From contig NZ_MPZS01000001.1 in assembly GCF_002020135.1 (NCBI RefSeq), positions 1,240,001 through 1,304,000 of the forward strand: a stretch of DNA of 64,000 nt, written 5' to 3'. A program made the position numbers and the translations under genes. The stretch comes from Thioclava marina. Its GTDB lineage: Bacteria; Pseudomonadota; Alphaproteobacteria; Rhodobacterales; Rhodobacteraceae. The notes under the pieces are model-generated. The model ran no database searches. It was not told where the DNA came from and worked only from the letters and a program-made list of their open reading frames with translations. This document shows, piece after piece, positions 25,786 to 34,889 of this stretch (within the stretch, counting starts at the first letter, position 1; each line of letters starts with the position of its first letter).

Positions 25786-27525
25786 TCAGTGGTCGACTGC
25801 CGCACCGGCGCCCTTGGGCACACGGATCGACTCGACGAGCTCCTGGATGTCTTCCGGGGTCTCCTTGGTCGCGTTCGACACCACGAAGGCCGTGATGAAG
25901 TTGAGGATCGCGCCGATCACGCCGAACGAGGTCGACTTGATCGAGAGGATCATCGGAGCGCTGTCCGAGAAGGACGCGGTCGACGCCACGAAGAACCAGC
26001 CCTTGTGCAGGAAGATGTAGACCAGCGTGGTCACGAGACCCACGAGCATCCCTGCCACGGCGCCGGTGTTGTTAATCTTCTTCGAGAAGATCCCCATCAT
26101 CAGAGCCGGGAAAATCGACGAAGCGGCGAGGCCGAAGGCAAGTGCCACGGTCTGCGCGGCGAAGCCGGGCGGGTTCAGACCCAGGTAGGTCGCGATCGCG
26201 ATCGCCACGGCCATCGAGATACGGGCGGCCAGAAGCTCGCCTTTTTCCGAGATGTTCGGGTTGATCTGCGACTTGATCAGGTCATGCGACACAGCCGACG
26301 AAATCGCCATCAGCAGGCCTGCCGCGGTCGAGAGCGCGGCGGCGAGACCACCGGCGGCGACCAGAGCGATCACCCAACCCGGCAGGTTGGCGATCTCGGG
26401 GTTGGCAAGCGTGATGATGTCGCGGTTCACGGTCAGTTCGTTGCTGTCGCCTGCACTGTATTCGATGCGGCCGTCAGCGTTTTTGTCGTCGAACGTCAGA
26501 AGACCGGTCTTCGCCCAGTTGCGAACCCAGGCGAGGTTCTGGTCGTTCTCGATCGCGGTCATTTCCACGGCCGGCTGGTCGACGCCGTTCGGGTAGAAGG
26601 TCTTGACCAGGTTCAGACGCGCCATCGCACCCACGGCCGGAGCGGTGAGGTAGAGAAGCGCGATGAACACCAGTGCCCAACCAGCGGACGAACGTGCATC
26701 GGCCACACGCGGAACGGTGAAGAAGCGCACGATGACGTGGGGCAGACCGGCGGTACCGATCATCAGCGTCATGGTGAACAGGAACATGTTCAGCGTGGTG
26801 TCATGCTGCCCGGTATAGGACTTGAAGCCCAGCGCCTCGACGGTGTCGTTGAGCGTCGACAGGATCGGCGCACCGGAGCTGGTGTCGTTCGAGAACAGGC
26901 CCAGACCCGGGATCGGGTTGCCGGTCAGCTGCAGCGAGATGAAGATCGCCGGGATGGTGTAGGCGATGATGAGAACCACATACTGCGCAACCTGCGTGTA
27001 GGTGATGCCCTTCATGCCGCCCAGAACGGCATACATGAACACGATCGCCGCACCGATGAAGAGGCCGGTGGTGTTCGACACTTCGAGGAAGCGCGAGAAC
27101 GCCACGCCCACACCGGTCATCTGGCCGATAACGTAGGTGATCGACGCGATGATGAGGCAGATAACCGCCACGGTCCGCGCGGTCTGCGAGTAGAAACGGT
27201 CGCCGATGAATTCCGGCACGGTGAACTTGCCGAACTTGCGCAGGTAGGGCGCAAGCAGCATGGCCAGCAGCACGTAACCACCGGTCCAGCCCATCAGGTA
27301 GGCCGAGGTGTCGTAGCCGCCGAAGGCGATGATACCGGCCATCGAGATGAACGAGGCGGCCGACATCCAGTCAGCGCCCGTGGCCATCCCGTTGACGATG
27401 GGGTGAACGCCGCGACCGGCGGCGTAGAATTCCGACGTGGAACCCGCACGGGCCCAGATCGCAATGCCGATGTAGAGCACGAAGGTCGCGCCCACCACCA
27501 GCAAGTTGAGGGTAAACTGATCCAT
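25786..27525 (-). CDS. sodium:solute symporter, acetate permease type (VC_2705 subfamily)
   Basis: A 579-residue SLC5 family transporter with about 13 predicted helices. It begins MDQFTLNLLVVGATFVLYIG. The sodium-site and core motifs include GADWMSAASFISMAGIIAFG and PHVIVRFFTVPRVADARSSA. A hydrophilic insertion (about 290-350, with FDDKNADGRIEYSAGDSNEL) resembles an EF-hand-like loop. Family members import acetate or other short monocarboxylates with a cation. It is preceded by the DUF4212 gene with a 23-bp gap, the standard pair, and sits downstream of acs and adk. Confidence 0.92.
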   Translation of the reverse strand: MDQFTLNLLVVGATFVLYIGIAIWARAGSTSEFYAAGRGVHPIVNGMATGADWMSAASFISMAGIIAFGGYDTSAYLMGWTGGYVLLAMLLAPYLRKFGKFTVPEFIGDRFYSQTARTVAVICLIIASITYVIGQMTGVGVAFSRFLEVSNTTGLFIGAAIVFMYAVLGGMKGITYTQVAQYVVLIIAYTIPAIFISLQLTGNPIPGLGLFSNDTSSGAPILSTLNDTVEALGFKSYTGQHDTTLNMFLFTMTLMIGTAGLPHVIVRFFTVPRVADARSSAGWALVFIALLYLTAPAVGAMARLNLVKTFYPNGVDQPAVEMTAIENDQNLAWVRNWAKTGLLTFDDKNADGRIEYSAGDSNELTVNRDIITLANPEIANLPGWVIALVAAGGLAAALSTAAGLLMAISSAVSHDLIKSQINPNISEKGELLAARISMAVAIAIATYLGLNPPGFAAQTVALAFGLAASSIFPALMMGIFSKKINNTGAVAGMLVGLVTTLVYIFLHKGWFFVASTASFSDSAPMILSIKSTSFGVIGAILNFITAFVVSNATKETPEDIQELVESIRVPKGAGAAVDH

Positions 27526-27548
27526 GTCCCTCTAGTCCTCCCTGAAAC

Positions 27549-27806
27549 TTATTCTTCGACGCCGTGTTCGCGATCGAGCTTATTCATCCGCCACGCGTAG
27601 GCGAAGATCAGCACGAGGAACACGAGGATCGAGCCCTGCTGGGCAAACCAGAAGCCAAGATCGGTGCCACCGACCTTGATGCCTGCCAGCATCGGACGCA
27701 GCAGGATACCGAAGCCGAAGGAACAGACGAACCAGATCACCAGAAACAACTGGATCGTCCGGATGTTCGCCTTCCAGTAGGCGTTGGAAGAGGATTTGTC
27801 CGCCAT
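27549..27806 (-). CDS. DUF4212 small subunit of the symporter (YjcH-like)
   Basis: An 85-residue membrane protein with two helices (FLVIWFVCSFGFGILLRPML and FWFAQQGSILVFLVLIFAYA) and a charged C-terminus. Such proteins accompany SLC5 acetate permeases, as YjcH does ActP. It is presumably a stabilising or regulatory subunit in the inner membrane. The ATG lies 63 bp past the adenylate kinase stop. Confidence 0.9.
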   Translation of the reverse strand: MADKSSSNAYWKANIRTIQLFLVIWFVCSFGFGILLRPMLAGIKVGGTDLGFWFAQQGSILVFLVLIFAYAWRMNKLDREHGVEE

Positions 27807-27837
27807 GAGCGTAACTCCCTTTTCGTTTCTCTCCAGA

Positions 27838-27856
27838 CGGGCCCCTCATGGGCCCG
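27838..27856 (-). other. hairpin between adk and DUF4212
   Basis: cgggccc / gggcccg form a 7-bp stem with a 5-base loop, 13 bp past the adk stop. The minus strand continues tctggagagaaacg with no U-run, so this may be a partial terminator or RNA-processing site that separates acs-adk from the transporter part. Confidence 0.4.
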
Positions 27857-27869
27857 CCCCTCCCCAAAA

Positions 27870-28544
27870 TCAGGCCGAGACGCGCTCTACGATCGACCCA
27901 AGCCCCGAGGCGATCTCGTCGATGGAACCCATCGCGTCGATTTCCTCGAGAACGCCGAGCGCCTTGTAATGGGCGATCAGCGGCGCCGTTTGCGCGTGAT
28001 AGGCCTCCAGCCTCGCACGCGCCGTCTCGGCATTGTCGTCGGCACGGCGCTTGAATTCCGTGCCGCCGCATTTGTCGCAAACGCCCGAAACCTCGGGCTG
28101 TTTGAATTCGTCGTGATAGCCTTCGCCGCACTTGGCGCAGGTGTAGCGGCCGGCGACGCGGGCGATCATCGCCTCGTCATCGACCTCGAGGCTGATCGCC
28201 GCGGTGACCGACTGGCCCGTCGAGGCCAGAAGGTCGTCGAGGGCGGCCGCCTGACCTGCGGTGCGCGGGAAGCCATCGAGGATGACCCCCTTGGCGACAT
28301 CGGGCTCGGCCATGCGGTCCTTGAGGATCGCCAGCACGATCTCGTCCGAGACGAGCCCGCCCGATTCCATGACCGCCTTCGCTGCGAGACCGGCCTCCGT
28401 GCCCTGCGCCACGGCTGCGCGCAGAAGATCGCCCGTCGAGAGTTGCACGAGGCCGAATTTTTCCTCGAGCATCCGCGCTTGCGTGCCCTTGCCCGCGCCC
28501 GGAGGCCCGAGCAGGATCAGAACGGCCGGTTTCGTCTCGGTCAT
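27870..28544 (-). CDS. adk: adenylate kinase, zinc-LID form
   Basis: Starting at the ATG 28544, the product has 224 residues. An upstream ATG at 28568, overlapping the acs stop, is the alternative. The P-loop GPPGAGKG is at residues 13-20. The LID domain carries four Cys in two pairs (YTCAKCG and GVCDKCG), the zinc-binding type. DGFPRTAGQA and the REL-like region are standard. The enzyme converts AMP + ATP to 2 ADP. Its place directly behind acs makes sense because acetyl-CoA synthetase releases AMP. A second adk in the ribosomal-protein operon is usual in this group but cannot be checked here. Confidence 0.93.
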   Translation of the reverse strand: MTETKPAVLILLGPPGAGKGTQARMLEEKFGLVQLSTGDLLRAAVAQGTEAGLAAKAVMESGGLVSDEIVLAILKDRMAEPDVAKGVILDGFPRTAGQAAALDDLLASTGQSVTAAISLEVDDEAMIARVAGRYTCAKCGEGYHDEFKQPEVSGVCDKCGGTEFKRRADDNAETARARLEAYHAQTAPLIAHYKALGVLEEIDAMGSIDEIASGLGSIVERVSA

Positions 28545-28564
28545 GGTCTCCACCTCGCCCGACA

Positions 28565-30532
28565 TCATGCGTTCCCGCGATTGGCGATCAGGTCATCGAC
28601 CACGGACGGATCGGCCAGCGTGGAGGTGTCGCCAAGCGAGCCGAAATCGTTCTCGGCGATCTTGCGCAGGATGCGGCGCATGATCTTGCCCGAACGGGTC
28701 TTCGGCAGGCCGGGAGCCCACTGGATGACATCGGGCTTGGCGATCGGACCGATCTCGGTGCGGACCCACTTCTCGAGCTCCTTGCGCAGCTCGTCGGTCG
28801 GCTCGACGTCGTTCATCAGCGTGACATAGGCGTAGATGCCCTGACCCTTGAGTTCGTGCGGATAGCCCACAACGGCAGCCTCGGCGACAGCCTGGTGCGC
28901 GACCAGCGCGGATTCGACTTCCGCCGTGCCCATGCGGTGGCCCGAGACGTTGATCACGTCATCGACGCGGCCGGTGATCCAGTAATAGCCATCGCTATCG
29001 CGGCGGCAGCCGTCACCGGTGAAGTAATAGCCTTTGTACTGGCTGAAATAGGTGTCCTGGAAACGCTCGTGATCGCCCCAGATCGTCCGCATCTGGCCCG
29101 GCCAGCTGTCGGAGATGCACAGCACGCCCTCGGTCTCGGTCTCGTCTTGCTTGACCGCCGTCTGCGGGTCGAGAACGACCGGCTTCACGCCGAAGAACGG
29201 ACGGGTCGCCGAGCCCGGCTTCGTGGGCGTCGCGCCCGGAAGCGGGGTCAGCATGTGGCCACCCGTTTCGGTCTGCCAGAACGTGTCTACGATCGGGCAT
29301 TTGCCCTTTCCGACGTATTTGTCATACCAGGCCCAGGCTTCGGGGTTGATCGGTTCACCGACCGACCCCAGCACCTTGAGATCCGACAGATCATATTTCT
29401 CGACCCATTCAGGTCCCTGCCCCATCAGCGAGCGGATCGCCGTCGGCGCGGTGTAGAACTGGTTGACCTTGTGCTTTTCGCAAACGGCCCAGAAGCGGCC
29501 CGCATCCGGGTAGGTCGGCACGCCTTCGAACATGATCGTCGTCGCGCCATTGGCGAGCGGACCGTAGACGATGTAGCTGTGGCCGGTGACCCAGCCCACA
29601 TCCGCGGTGCACCAGAACACGTCGCCGTCATGATAGTCGAACGTGTACTGATGGGTCATCGAGGCATAGACGAGATAGCCGCCGGTCGAGTGCACGACGC
29701 CCTTCGGCTTGCCGGTCGAGCCCGAGGTGTAGAGGATGAAAAGCGGATCTTCCGCGTTCATCGGGCGCGGCGGGCATTGCGGCGAGACATTCTCCATCAT
29801 CGCCTTCACATCGACATCGCGGCCGTCGATCCAGGTGGTCTGGTCGCCCGTGTGCTTCACGACGAGGCAACGCACCTTGTCCGAGCAGTGCAGCAGAGCG
29901 GCATCGGTATTGGCCTTGAGCGGCGTGCGGCGGCCACCACGCGGCGCGGTGTCGGCGGTGATGACGACCTTGGCGCCCGAGTCGTTGATACGGTTGGCAA
30001 GCGCGTCGGGCGAGAAGCCCGCGAACACGATCGAGTGGATCGCGCCGATGCGCGCACAGGCGAGCATCGCGTAAGCCGCTTCCGGGATCATCGGCAGGTA
30101 GATCACGACACGGTCACCACGCATCACGCCCTGGCTCAGCAGCACATTGGCGAAGCGGTTCACCTTTTCCGAAAGCTCGTTGTAGGTGATGTGCTGCGCG
30201 GGCGTCTCCGGGTCATCGGGCTCGAAGATGATTGCGGTCTGCTCGCCGCGGGTGGCGAGGTGACGATCGATGCAGTTCACGGCGACGTTGAGCACGCCAT
30301 CCTCGAACCACTTGATATTGACATGGCCGAAGGTGAAATCGGTGTTCTTCACCTTGGTGTAGGGGGTGATCCAGTCGAGGCGCTTGCCCTCACGACCCCA
30401 GAACTTCTCGGGGTCAGTGATCGATTCCTGATACATCTCGCGATATTTCGCAGCATCGGCATGGGCATTCTCGAACCCCGGAGGGACTTCTTTCACGTCC
30501 GGAACCTGAGAAACCTGTTCTTGAGCAGCCAT
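28565..30532 (-). CDS. acs: acetyl-CoA synthetase (acetate-CoA ligase, AMP-forming)
   Basis: The ATG at 30532 follows GGGAGGAAGCCG and gives 655 residues, the normal length. AMP-binding signature [20 protein letters not shown], the acetate-pocket region WWTADVGW-like ([13 protein letters not shown]) and the hinge [20 protein letters not shown] are visible. The C-terminal [15 protein letters not shown] contains the Lys that is acetylated to switch off Acs in other bacteria. The enzyme activates acetate to acetyl-CoA with release of AMP and pyrophosphate. It heads the run acs - adk - DUF4212 - symporter - regulators. Confidence 0.97.
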   Translation of the reverse strand: MAAQEQVSQVPDVKEVPPGFENAHADAAKYREMYQESITDPEKFWGREGKRLDWITPYTKVKNTDFTFGHVNIKWFEDGVLNVAVNCIDRHLATRGEQTAIIFEPDDPETPAQHITYNELSEKVNRFANVLLSQGVMRGDRVVIYLPMIPEAAYAMLACARIGAIHSIVFAGFSPDALANRINDSGAKVVITADTAPRGGRRTPLKANTDAALLHCSDKVRCLVVKHTGDQTTWIDGRDVDVKAMMENVSPQCPPRPMNAEDPLFILYTSGSTGKPKGVVHSTGGYLVYASMTHQYTFDYHDGDVFWCTADVGWVTGHSYIVYGPLANGATTIMFEGVPTYPDAGRFWAVCEKHKVNQFYTAPTAIRSLMGQGPEWVEKYDLSDLKVLGSVGEPINPEAWAWYDKYVGKGKCPIVDTFWQTETGGHMLTPLPGATPTKPGSATRPFFGVKPVVLDPQTAVKQDETETEGVLCISDSWPGQMRTIWGDHERFQDTYFSQYKGYYFTGDGCRRDSDGYYWITGRVDDVINVSGHRMGTAEVESALVAHQAVAEAAVVGYPHELKGQGIYAYVTLMNDVEPTDELRKELEKWVRTEIGPIAKPDVIQWAPGLPKTRSGKIMRRILRKIAENDFGSLGDTSTLADPSVVDDLIANRGNA

Positions 30533-30627
30533 CGGCTTCCTCCCAACAATTTCGACATGCGGCCCAACAGCCGCCAATCAGCCCACGACGGATCGCGGGC
30601 ACTCTACCCCGCAGACACTGTAACTCA

Positions 30628-30639
30628 AACGTTAACGTT
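30628..30639. promoter_or_regulatory. 12-bp palindrome upstream of acs, candidate operator
   Basis: AACGTTAACGTT is a perfect palindrome about 96 bp before the acs ATG, in an AT-rich stretch where the promoter should be. It is a candidate binding site for an acetate regulator. No named regulator is recognised. Confidence 0.4.
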
Positions 30640-30880
30640 CATGTAAGCCCCTTTGTGCATTGAATTTTTTTGTTAAGTTTTTCACACAAAACGCCGCGAA
30701 ATTGTAAATGATGCAAAAGGTGGCAGAAAATAGGCATGAGGTTTCAGGGGCTTGCCTGTTCACGGGAGGTCGAGAAACGCGCCTCTGTAAATTTGACTGC
30801 CGGGTAAAGACCCGCGCAGATGCCGCGGAAACCTGCAGTGGCCCTTTTTTGATTCGACCCGGTCAGAAAACGCTCGAGAC

Positions 30881-30889
30881 TGTGGATAA
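30881..30889 (-). other. DnaA-box-like nonamer
   Basis: TGTGGATAA is the complement of the consensus DnaA box TTATCCACA. A single copy without an AT-rich unwinding region does not make an origin. It may be chance or a DnaA-titration or regulatory site. Confidence 0.35.
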
Positions 30890-30971
30890 GTCACACAAGC
30901 CGCCCGGCTTGCCGCAGCGCAGGACAAGGCTTAGCTGTGAGAGGACCGCCACCCGAACCTGCGGAGCCCCG

Positions 30972-31481
30972 ATGTCACAAGCGCCCGGCCCCTCGCCCGC
31001 GAACCCGATCCGCCCCACCGACGAAGAGGCGCGCACCCTCGCGCGCGAGCTGATCGCCGGGGCCCGGTTCGGCGCGATCGGCACGCTCGACCCGGCCACC
31101 GGCCACCCGGTCGTGACGCGCATCGCGCTCGGCCCCGGTCCCGGTCCCGGGAACGAAATCCTGACATTGGTCTCCGGCCTCTCGGCCCACACCAAGGCGC
31201 TGCGCGCGGATCCTCGCGCAGGCCTGTTGCTGGGCGAGCCCGGCCCCAAGGGCGACCCGCTCACCCATCCACGCCTCTCGCTTCAGGTCGAAGCGCGTCC
31301 GATCCACCGCGACGACCCGCGTTTCGCGGCGATGCGCGCGCGGTGGCTCGCCGACCATCCGAAATCAAAGCTCTATATCAACCTGCCCGACTTTTTCTTC
31401 TTCGAGCTGCACCCTCTTGCGGCCGCGCTCAATGGCGGTTTTGGTCGCGCCTACAACCTCACGACCAGCGATCTCGTATGA
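30972..31481 (+). CDS. HugZ-like pyridoxamine 5'-phosphate oxidase family protein
   Basis: A 169-residue split-barrel flavin-binding-fold protein starting MSQAPGPSPANPIRPTDEEA at 30972. The pattern ARFGAIGTLDPATGHPVVTR and then LVSGLSAHTKALRADPRAGL fits the HugZ/PNPOx-like group, which binds haem or FMN. The C-terminal part FFFFELHPLAAALNGGFGRA ends in the usual G-F-G-R-A block. HugZ proteins degrade haem or act in general redox chemistry. The cofactor cannot be told from the sequence. It is convergent with the beta-helix gene and shares its terminator. Confidence 0.82.
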   Translation: MSQAPGPSPANPIRPTDEEARTLARELIAGARFGAIGTLDPATGHPVVTRIALGPGPGPGNEILTLVSGLSAHTKALRADPRAGLLLGEPGPKGDPLTHPRLSLQVEARPIHRDDPRFAAMRARWLADHPKSKLYINLPDFFFFELHPLAAALNGGFGRAYNLTTSDLV

Positions 31482-31487
31482 GAAAGG

Positions 31488-31513
31488 CGCGCGAGATCTC
31501 TCCCGCGCGCCCG
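31488..31513. terminator. bidirectional terminator hairpin
   Basis: ggcgcgcg / cgcgcgcc form an 8-bp stem with a 10-base loop. The plus strand continues cgttttgctc and the minus strand tttctcat. It lies between two convergent genes. Confidence 0.7.
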
Positions 31514-31535
31514 TTTTGCTCGAAGGCCCAACCGA

Positions 31536-33827
31536 TCAGATCGGGTTGTCCATCCGCAGCGTGACCTGCATCCGCCCCTTCGCCAGATCCGGCCAATTGA
31601 TCGTCGCAAGCGTCTTGTCGGCGCCCTGCTCGACCGCGACATAGGGCATCGCGGTGACCCGCGCACCCGATGCATTGGTCACCGCCCCCTCGGCCACGAG
31701 GCTCTGGACGTTGCGCGCCCAGCCAGCGAAGGGCAGATAATCACCCGCATCTACCGTCCAGACCGTTTGCGCGGTGCCCTGGTTCACTTCGACCATCACC
31801 GGGTTCTGCGTGATCTGGCTGACCGCGTTGAACATGTTGCCTTCGAACACCACGTTGCGCATCCGCCCCCGATCGAGATCCGCAAAGCTCGTATCCACCG
31901 TTTCGATCCGGTCGATGCTGCCGTTGAGCGACTTGAAGACGTTGTTGGTGACGCTCAGCCCCTGCACGAAATGCCCTGCCCCATAGGGCTTGATCGACAG
32001 CCAGTTGAACCACGGCGCCACGTTGATGCACACGCAGGTATTGCCGGTAATCGTCAGGCCGCCGAAACTGTACTCGTTCGAGAACCCCGGGAACGCATCG
32101 TGCTCGTTCGTCCACTCGATGACCGAGTTGTCGATGTAGTTTCCGGTCACTGCCGATTGAACATTGGTCTGGGTGAAGACGAGCCCCGCCACACGCACGC
32201 CGCTTGTTTCCTCGTCCCCTTGGAACCAATGATTGCCCACCAGCAGGTGCCCCGACCCGTTGAGCACGAAGGTGGTGCCGAAGCGCACGAAACGCGAGTC
32301 GCGGATCTTGGTGTCATTGGCATTGACGTTGAGCACCATCGAGACTCGATCCTGCGCAGGTACCAACATCTCGTTCGAGAGGAACTGGCAGCCGTCGATC
32401 AGCAGATCCTGACAACCGCGCCCGATCGAAGTGATCACCCGATCCTTCGGTCGCACGACATAGCTGTCGCGGATCTGGAACATCTGCCCCTCGGGCGCGA
32501 GCATGATGCAACTCGCGGCGCCGTTGCAAAGGAACTCGACATTGGCGACGTTGAACCGGTCGAGCTTGTCCATGCCCGAGAAGTCGAGCACGTATTGATA
32601 GCGTGTGAACGTGTAGGTCCGCGTCCCCGAGCCGCCGTAAAGCGGCTGCGAGAGATAGAGCGTCCCCGCCCCCACATTCTTCGATTTCACATAGACCTCG
32701 CGCCCGACTCCCGTGCCGCTCACCCGCGCACCCACCGGGATATTCGCGATATTGGCGACATTGGTCAGCTGCATCGAGAGCGAGGTCGAATAGGTCGCCT
32801 GCGACGTGACCACCTCATCATCCCAGGCCGCGCCCGCGATCACGTTGAATTGGCCGTTCTGCAACACGCGGCGGTTCGAGAAGCTCGCGAGATCGGGGGC
32901 CAGTTCCTCGATCCGGATCGGCTCGCTCACCTCGACGCGCCGCCCCTTGAGGTCGAGCACGTTGTGATCGGTATAACCGAAGAGCGCCTGCAACGCCTTC
33001 TTGAACCCTGTCAGCTCGTCGCCGAACGCCTCCGCATAGGTCGGGAAATCGAAAGACGACATCAGCGACAGTTTCGCTGCCGCAGGCATCACCAGCGTCC
33101 CCACGAACTCGATCGGCGCGGAGATCGAAATCGAGTTGCCGATAAAATAGCTGCCCTCCGGGACGAGGATCTTGCGCCCCTCGGCGGCCTGGTCTGCGGC
33201 GTTGAAGGCGGCCGCGTCATCGCTCACGCCATCGCCTTTCGCGCCGAAATCACGCACATCGACCCAGCCCATCATGTCGCGCAGGAAGGCCTCGGTCACA
33301 TCCTCGATCTCGATATCGTCGATGCGCACGACCGCACCATTTGCACCGGTCAGGTCGACCCCGAAATGGCCGTAAACCGCCTCGAGCCCCCAAGCCATAT
33401 CGACGCCGCTGCGGCTGCCCGTGCCGACAATCGCCTCGACCTCGACGACGGTGCCGTAGGTTTGCAGCGTCACTGTCGGGCCGACCTCGATCAGCCCGCC
33501 TACATGCGCACCACTTCCGTTTACCGCGTAACCCGCGATGCGCACCTCCGGAAGATTGCCGCTCACCGCCTTCACCCGAGAGCGGATGCGCAGGTAGGTT
33601 CCCGGCAGGATCGGTGTCTCTCCCATGTAACGCAGTTTTTGCAGCGTCTGGGTCTTGAGCATCTCCAGACAGCCACCAAAATCGGCATCGGCAGGCACCT
33701 GCACCGCATTGGCCGCCCCCTCATAAGTGGTCGAGCCCGGCATCCCGTCCTCACTCGACCATTGATCGAGCCCTTCTGCGAAAGCGGCCGGGGTCAGCAC
33801 CAGCCCTTCGGTAATCGCGACGTTCAT
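31536..33827 (-). CDS. pectate-lyase-superfamily/tailspike-like beta-helix protein (763 aa)
   Basis: The ATG at 33827 follows AGAGGATTGCTG. There is no signal peptide or membrane helix. Residues about 10-180 resemble a carbohydrate-binding-like beta sandwich (LRYMGETPILPGTYLRIRSR). Then DVRDFGAKGDGVSDDAAAFN marks the start of a Pectate_lyase_3-type right-handed beta-helix, as in phage tailspikes and GH28-related proteins. Many repeats with N/G/V patterns follow (FVLNGSGHLLVGNHWFQGD). The substrate is unknown and catalytic residues cannot be assigned. Lack of a signal suggests type I-like or phage-type export, or cytoplasmic retention. No phage genes are adjacent. Confidence 0.82.
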   Translation of the reverse strand: MNVAITEGLVLTPAAFAEGLDQWSSEDGMPGSTTYEGAANAVQVPADADFGGCLEMLKTQTLQKLRYMGETPILPGTYLRIRSRVKAVSGNLPEVRIAGYAVNGSGAHVGGLIEVGPTVTLQTYGTVVEVEAIVGTGSRSGVDMAWGLEAVYGHFGVDLTGANGAVVRIDDIEIEDVTEAFLRDMMGWVDVRDFGAKGDGVSDDAAAFNAADQAAEGRKILVPEGSYFIGNSISISAPIEFVGTLVMPAAAKLSLMSSFDFPTYAEAFGDELTGFKKALQALFGYTDHNVLDLKGRRVEVSEPIRIEELAPDLASFSNRRVLQNGQFNVIAGAAWDDEVVTSQATYSTSLSMQLTNVANIANIPVGARVSGTGVGREVYVKSKNVGAGTLYLSQPLYGGSGTRTYTFTRYQYVLDFSGMDKLDRFNVANVEFLCNGAASCIMLAPEGQMFQIRDSYVVRPKDRVITSIGRGCQDLLIDGCQFLSNEMLVPAQDRVSMVLNVNANDTKIRDSRFVRFGTTFVLNGSGHLLVGNHWFQGDEETSGVRVAGLVFTQTNVQSAVTGNYIDNSVIEWTNEHDAFPGFSNEYSFGGLTITGNTCVCINVAPWFNWLSIKPYGAGHFVQGLSVTNNVFKSLNGSIDRIETVDTSFADLDRGRMRNVVFEGNMFNAVSQITQNPVMVEVNQGTAQTVWTVDAGDYLPFAGWARNVQSLVAEGAVTNASGARVTAMPYVAVEQGADKTLATINWPDLAKGRMQVTLRMDNPI

Positions 33828-34031
33828 CAGCAATCCTCTTGTCCAAGTTCCCGCCCGCCCCGTCCGCCGCGCCGCTGCGATCGAAACCGGGATGCGCCGA
33901 GGGCACCCGCCTCGACTGCAAAAGAGCTACGGGCAAAGGTTAAAGAAGCCCTGAGACGAGCGTGCGCTGACAACGTCACGCCGCTGTCATATGCTAAGGG
34001 GAGAAGGGAGCCGCACTGGACGGAGAACCCG

Positions 34032-34889
34032 ATGGCCTACGCAATTTCCCGCGACGACAAGAGCCCGACGAAATCCCTGCGCCGAATCGCGCGCGAAGAA
34101 CTTGGCTCGGCCCTCAAACAGGCCGCGATCGAGGCCCCGTCCGTCCACACCATTCGCAAGTCGATCAAGAAGACACGCGGTTTGCTACGCCTTTTCGCTC
34201 CGCGCTTCGACGACTTCGACACCGCCAATGCCGCACTGTCCGAGGCTGCTCGGGGCATCTCGGGGCTGCGTGATGCCGAGGTTTTGCGCGCGACGCTGGC
34301 CCGCCTCGGCCGCGAGGGCCCCGACCTCGATGGTGCGGCGGCCGCCCGCGCCTTTCTCGAAAGCCTCCCGCCGCTCGAAATTACGACGCAAGCCGAAGAT
34401 CTCGCCCTTTTCGTCGAACGGGTGAGGGACGTCCGTCGTCAGGCGAAGCACTGGAAAGTGACGGGAAGGGGCTGGCCAGCATATGAAGACGGGCTGCTCA
34501 AGACACTCGCGGATTGCCGCAAGAGAATGAAGACCGCCCACGCCACGGGTTGCGAAGAGGATTTTCACGCCTGGCGCACGCGGGTCAAGCAGCACTGGTA
34601 TCACACCCGCCTTCTCGCGCCGATCTGGCCCGAGATGCTCCACCCGCGCGAAGACGCGCTCGACATTCTCGGCGAACTGATTGGCGACCATCACGACCTG
34701 CACGTGCTGCGCGGCGCGATCCCCGACAATTTCGATCCGGAACATTCAGAGGCGCTCGCGCAGTTGATCACGACCGAGCAAGCCCGGCTCGAGACCGAGG
34801 CCTTCACCCTTGGCGCCCGGCTCTTTGCCGAAAAACCCGAGGCGCTGACCGCACGCTGGGGTGCGTGGTACCGGCTCTGGCGGGATTAA
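34032..34889 (+). CDS. CHAD domain protein
   Basis: A 285-residue, highly charged, all-helical protein starting [20 protein letters not shown] at 34032. His and basic residues in [18 protein letters not shown] and [18 protein letters not shown] are the conserved CHAD elements that bind polyphosphate. A late GDHHDLHVL block is also typical. CHAD often sits with a CYTH triphosphatase, but no CYTH domain is found here, so it is a stand-alone form. It probably localises to polyphosphate granules. The gene overlaps the convergent lysK by 4 bp. Confidence 0.9.
   Translation: MAYAISRDDKSPTKSLRRIAREELGSALKQAAIEAPSVHTIRKSIKKTRGLLRLFAPRFDDFDTANAALSEAARGISGLRDAEVLRATLARLGREGPDLDGAAAARAFLESLPPLEITTQAEDLALFVERVRDVRRQAKHWKVTGRGWPAYEDGLLKTLADCRKRMKTAHATGCEEDFHAWRTRVKQHWYHTRLLAPIWPEMLHPREDALDILGELIGDHHDLHVLRGAIPDNFDPEHSEALAQLITTEQARLETEAFTLGARLFAEKPEALTARWGAWYRLWRD

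Larger units (their letters stand above)
30533..30971. other. 439-bp regulatory region between acs and the HugZ-like gene
   Basis: The stretch 30620-30830 is AT-rich compared with its surroundings and carries the palindrome at 30628-30639. The rest holds a perfect DnaA-box-like nonamer at 30881. No gene is supported: the plus-strand frame from 30708 only becomes protein-like at the ATG 30972. Confidence 0.6.

Noticed and set aside
24295-27600. 1101-residue plus-strand open frame
   Set aside because: It lies opposite the symporter and cNMP/CBS genes. Its composition (H, R, G, D-rich, no motifs) is that of an antisense shadow in GC-rich DNA.
30881-30889. Replication origin at the DnaA-like box
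   Set aside because: A single box is present without box clusters, a DNA unwinding element or dnaA/parAB neighbours.
31767-34031. N-terminal extension of the CHAD protein over the beta-helix gene
   Set aside because: The frame is open by chance opposite the beta-helix gene. The ribosome site and CHAD start are at 34032.
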